7,541 nt of DNA from Rubrobacteraceae bacterium (GTDB taxonomy: Bacteria; Actinomycetota; Rubrobacteria; Rubrobacterales; Rubrobacteraceae), in the NCBI GenBank assembly GCA_013698525.1, contig JACCSM010000331.1:1-7541 (forward strand). The letters run 5' to 3'. The position numbers were made by a program, and so were the translations under genes. Under the pieces are notes generated by a model. It worked only from the letters and a program-made list of their open reading frames with translations, had not been told where the DNA came from and made no database searches. Below, piece by piece: positions 5,955 to 7,541 of the stretch (positions within the stretch are counted from its first letter, which is position 1; each line of letters starts with the position of its first letter).

Positions 5955-5983
5955 AGCGGCCAACCGCCGGGAAGCTGGCCGCT
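5955..5983. repeat. 8-bp hairpin in the kinase-gltA convergent gap
   Basis: AGCGGCCA (5955-5962) and TGGCCGCT (5976-5983) are perfect inverted repeats with a 13-base loop, and the right arm runs into copy E of the repeat. It could help end the gltA transcript. Between 5880 and 5955 no feature was recognised. Confidence 0.45.
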
Positions 5984-6025
5984 GAAATGCTGACAAGCCG
6001 CGAAGCGGCGTGCTGAAATGCTGAC
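5981..6025 (-). repeat. 3'-end repeat, copy E (two exact units)
   Basis: Two exact units of GTCAGCATTTCAGC lie on the minus strand, at 6025-6012 and 5994-5981. The first begins five bases after the gltA stop. Between them is a GCCGC-GAA-GCGGC hairpin (5997-6009). The orientation matches the sense strand of gltA, mirroring copy D after the kinase. Confidence 0.85.
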
Positions 6026-6042
6026 GAGCGCTAGCGCTCGTC
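6023..6042 (-). terminator. 20-bp perfect palindrome over the gltA stop codon
   Basis: GACGAGCGCTAGCGCTCGTC is self-complementary and contains the last two codons and TAG of gltA. As RNA it would form an 8-bp stem with a CTAG loop holding the stop. No T run follows, so a terminator or mRNA-protecting role is only plausible. Confidence 0.5.
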
Positions 6043-7368
6043 TATTGGCACGTAGTCTGCGTCGCGGGGGCCAGTGTAGATCTGGCGCGGACGGGCAATC
6101 TTGAGTTCGGGGTCATCCATCATCTCCATCCACTGGGCCATCCAACCCGAGGTGCGGGGTATGGCGAACATGACGGTGAAGGCATCCGTCGGTATCCCGA
6201 GCGCTTCGTAGATGAGGCCCGAGTAGAAGTCCACGTTGGGATAGAGCTTGCGGCTCGTGAAGTAATCGTCGTCGAGCGCCCGCTTTTCGAGCTCGATGGC
6301 GATGTCGAGCAGCGGGCTCTCCTTGTTCGTGGCCTCGAGCACCTCGTCGACGTGGCTGCGGATGATCCTGGCCCGCGGGTCGTAGTTCTTGTACACCCTG
6401 TGGCCGAAGCCCATGAGACGCTCGTCGCCCTGCTTGACGCCCTCGAGGAAGTCGGGGACGTTATCGGTAGTGCCAATGCGCTGGAGCATCCTGAGAACCG
6501 CGACGTTGGCCCCGCCGTGCAACGGGCCGTAGAGCCCGGCGCAGCCGGCGGCGATGGCCGAGAAGGGGTCGACCCTCGAAGACCCGACGACCCTTACGGC
6601 CGCGGCGGAACAGTTCTGCTCGTGGTCGGCGTGCAATATGAAGAGCACGTCGAGCGCCTTCTCGAGGCGCGGGTCGGGCTCGTACTTGGGCTCGGCCATC
6701 TTGAAGAGCATCGACAGGAAGTTGCCCGCGTAGGAGAGGTCGTTGTCCGGATAGACGTAGGGCAACCCGAGGCTGTGACGATAGGCGAAGGCGGCGAGGG
6801 TCGGCATCTTGGCGATCAGACGCACCGCCGCAACGTGGCGCTGATACTCGTCGTCGATGTCCTGGGCCTCGGGGTAGAACGTCGAGAGGGCGCCGACGGA
6901 GGCCTGCAGCATCCCCATCGGGTTGGCGTCGTGCCGGAAGCCGTTCATAAAGTTCTTGATGTTCTCGTGGACGTAGGTGTGATGGGTTATCTCATAGGTC
7001 CACCGGTTCAGCTCGTCCTCGGTAGGGAGCCTGCCGTAGTTGAGCAGGTAGGCCACCTCGAGGTAGGAAGAATGCTCGCAGAGCTGCTCGATGGGGATGC
7101 CACGATGCTCCAGGATCCCCTTCTCCCCATCTATATAGGTGATGGCGCTCCTGCAACTCGCCGTGTTGGAGTAACCGGGGTCGTAGGTCATAAGGCCGAA
7201 GTCGTCTTCGTCGACCTTGATCTGCCTGAAGTCCATCGCGCGGACCGTGCCGTCTTCTATCTCGACTTCGTAACTCTGGCCCGTGCGATTGTCCGTGACC
7301 GATAGACTCTCGGCCCCCGCGGCAGTCGTACCCCGGCCATTACCCGTGCTCTGCGACTCTTCGGTCAA
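6031..7368 (-). CDS. gltA: Type II citrate synthase
   Basis: A 445-residue enzyme that condenses acetyl-CoA with oxaloacetate to citrate, the entry step of the TCA cycle. It has the long N-terminal region of hexameric type II enzymes, including LMTYDPGYSNTASCRSAITYID (59-80) and GILEHRGIPIEQL. The catalytic residues are all visible: H284 in YGPLHGGAN, H323 in MGFGHRVYKNYDPRA, and D380 in KLYPNVDFYSGLIYEALGIP. LHADHEQNCS (245-254) and ARPRQIYTGP near the end are also typical. The TTG start is supported by AAAGGGG (7381-7375) six bases before it. The first 20 residues are Gly/Thr/Ser-rich and poorly conserved, so a later start is possible. A near-perfect -10 box lies upstream. The length and motifs indicate an intact gene. 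Confidence 0.97.
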   Translation of the reverse strand: MTEESQSTGNGRGTTAAGAESLSVTDNRTGQSYEVEIEDGTVRAMDFRQIKVDEDDFGLMTYDPGYSNTASCRSAITYIDGEKGILEHRGIPIEQLCEHSSYLEVAYLLNYGRLPTEDELNRWTYEITHHTYVHENIKNFMNGFRHDANPMGMLQASVGALSTFYPEAQDIDDEYQRHVAAVRLIAKMPTLAAFAYRHSLGLPYVYPDNDLSYAGNFLSMLFKMAEPKYEPDPRLEKALDVLFILHADHEQNCSAAAVRVVGSSRVDPFSAIAAGCAGLYGPLHGGANVAVLRMLQRIGTTDNVPDFLEGVKQGDERLMGFGHRVYKNYDPRARIIRSHVDEVLEATNKESPLLDIAIELEKRALDDDYFTSRKLYPNVDFYSGLIYEALGIPTDAFTVMFAIPRTSGWMAQWMEMMDDPELKIARPRQIYTGPRDADYVPIDER

Positions 7369-7398
7369 CCTGCGCCCCTTTCTCTTGCACGTACGTTA

Positions 7399-7427
7399 AT
7401 TATATATGCTCGCGCCACATATGTGTC
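7399..7427 (-). promoter_or_regulatory. Candidate gltA promoter
   Basis: On the minus strand TATAAT (7404-7399) is a perfect -10 box within an AT-rich patch. GACACA (7427-7422) lies 17 bp upstream but matches only half of the -35 consensus. A better -35-like TTGACG (7437-7432) is 27 bp from the -10, too far for normal spacing. The palindrome CACATATGTG (7416-7425) lies in the spacer and overlaps the -35, and ACGTACGT (7389-7396) lies at the predicted start; either could be an operator. Confidence 0.5.
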
Positions 7428-7541
7428 TGCGTCAAAACGCATCATGAGATACGGGTATTATCACGCACTGGAGAGGAAACGGAAAGTAACGGGCGCGAAC
7501 TGGCCACGTCGGGGTCGAAACCTTCGTCTCGAGTTATCAGC
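7428..7541. other. Right-hand edge without a recognisable gene
   Basis: It contains a small inverted repeat, TGCGT-CAAA-ACGCA (7428-7441). A plus-strand frame from ATG 7444 stays open to the edge but shows no ribosome site and no family likeness. Nothing else is supported. Confidence 0.4.

Noticed and set aside
858..6025. The short repeats as a CRISPR array
   Set aside because: Units are only 14 bp, dispersed over 5 kb, in both orientations and without regular spacers or cas genes.
6352..7305. Plus-strand open frame of 317 residues opposite gltA
   Set aside because: It is a shadow of citrate synthase in GC-rich DNA: Val/Gly/Glu-rich with no domain likeness, while gltA has all catalytic motifs.
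7432..7437. TTGACG as the gltA -35 box
   Set aside because: It is 27 bp from the only good -10 box, far beyond the usual 16-18 bp.
7453..7458. GGGTAT as another stress promoter, facing right
   Set aside because: There is no GTTT at the required 15-17 bp upstream, only GTCA at 18 bp, and no start codon with a ribosome site follows.
7444..7541. Plus-strand open frame running off the right edge
   Set aside because: There is no ribosome site, it is very Arg-rich and resembles nothing; 32 open codons in GC-rich DNA are expected by chance.

Overview
The window is high-GC bacterial DNA with GTG and TTG starts as well as ATG. It carries ordinary chromosomal housekeeping and stress genes, and no mobile element, CRISPR array, tRNA or rRNA was seen. 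The gene set points to an Actinomycetota-type genome, possibly a Rubrobacter-like stress- or radiation-tolerant lineage: an RskA-type anti-sigma factor, a dodecin, a Thermus-like UV damage endonuclease, an acidic PRC-barrel protein and a type II citrate synthase. This placement is an inference from gene content and style, not a database match.

Layout, left to right. Positions 1-39 hold the last 12 codons of a gene, probably an ECF sigma factor, which overlaps by ATGA the membrane anti-sigma factor at 36-815; a perfect 16-bp hairpin follows. A 270-bp gap carries a 3'-end repeat and a stress-type promoter for a dodecin (1086-1292). A second structured gap leads to a probable two-gene unit: UV damage endonuclease uvsE (1493-2365) and a CoA-binding Rossmann protein (2400-2822). 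After another repeat comes a gamma-glutamylcyclotransferase-like protein (2949-3425), which converges on a PRC-barrel protein (3462-4190, minus) across a short hairpin. A divergent promoter region then leads into an FGGY sugar kinase (4338-5816). This converges on citrate synthase gltA (6031-7368, minus) across a 214-bp spacer full of inverted repeats. The gltA promoter lies in the last 170 bp.

Functionally the genes fall into two loose themes. One is stress and damage response: an extracytoplasmic stress regulator, a dodecin, UV repair and a PRC-barrel protein. The other is central carbon metabolism: a sugar or gluconate kinase and citrate synthase. The dodecin and the PRC-barrel gene both have a GTTT-N15/17-GGGTA element about 40-50 bp before their starts. 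This is the SigF/SigB general-stress consensus known in actinobacteria and Bacillus, so the two may belong to one regulon.

The least expected signal is not a gene. A short repeat, consensus GTCAGCATTTCAGC, sits just after the stop codon of five genes, nearly always in the sense direction of the preceding gene. It is often doubled or paired with inverted copies, and two copies form hairpins with a compensatory base change. It looks like a lineage-specific 3'-UTR or REP-like family. No clearly new multi-gene defence or metabolic system is visible.
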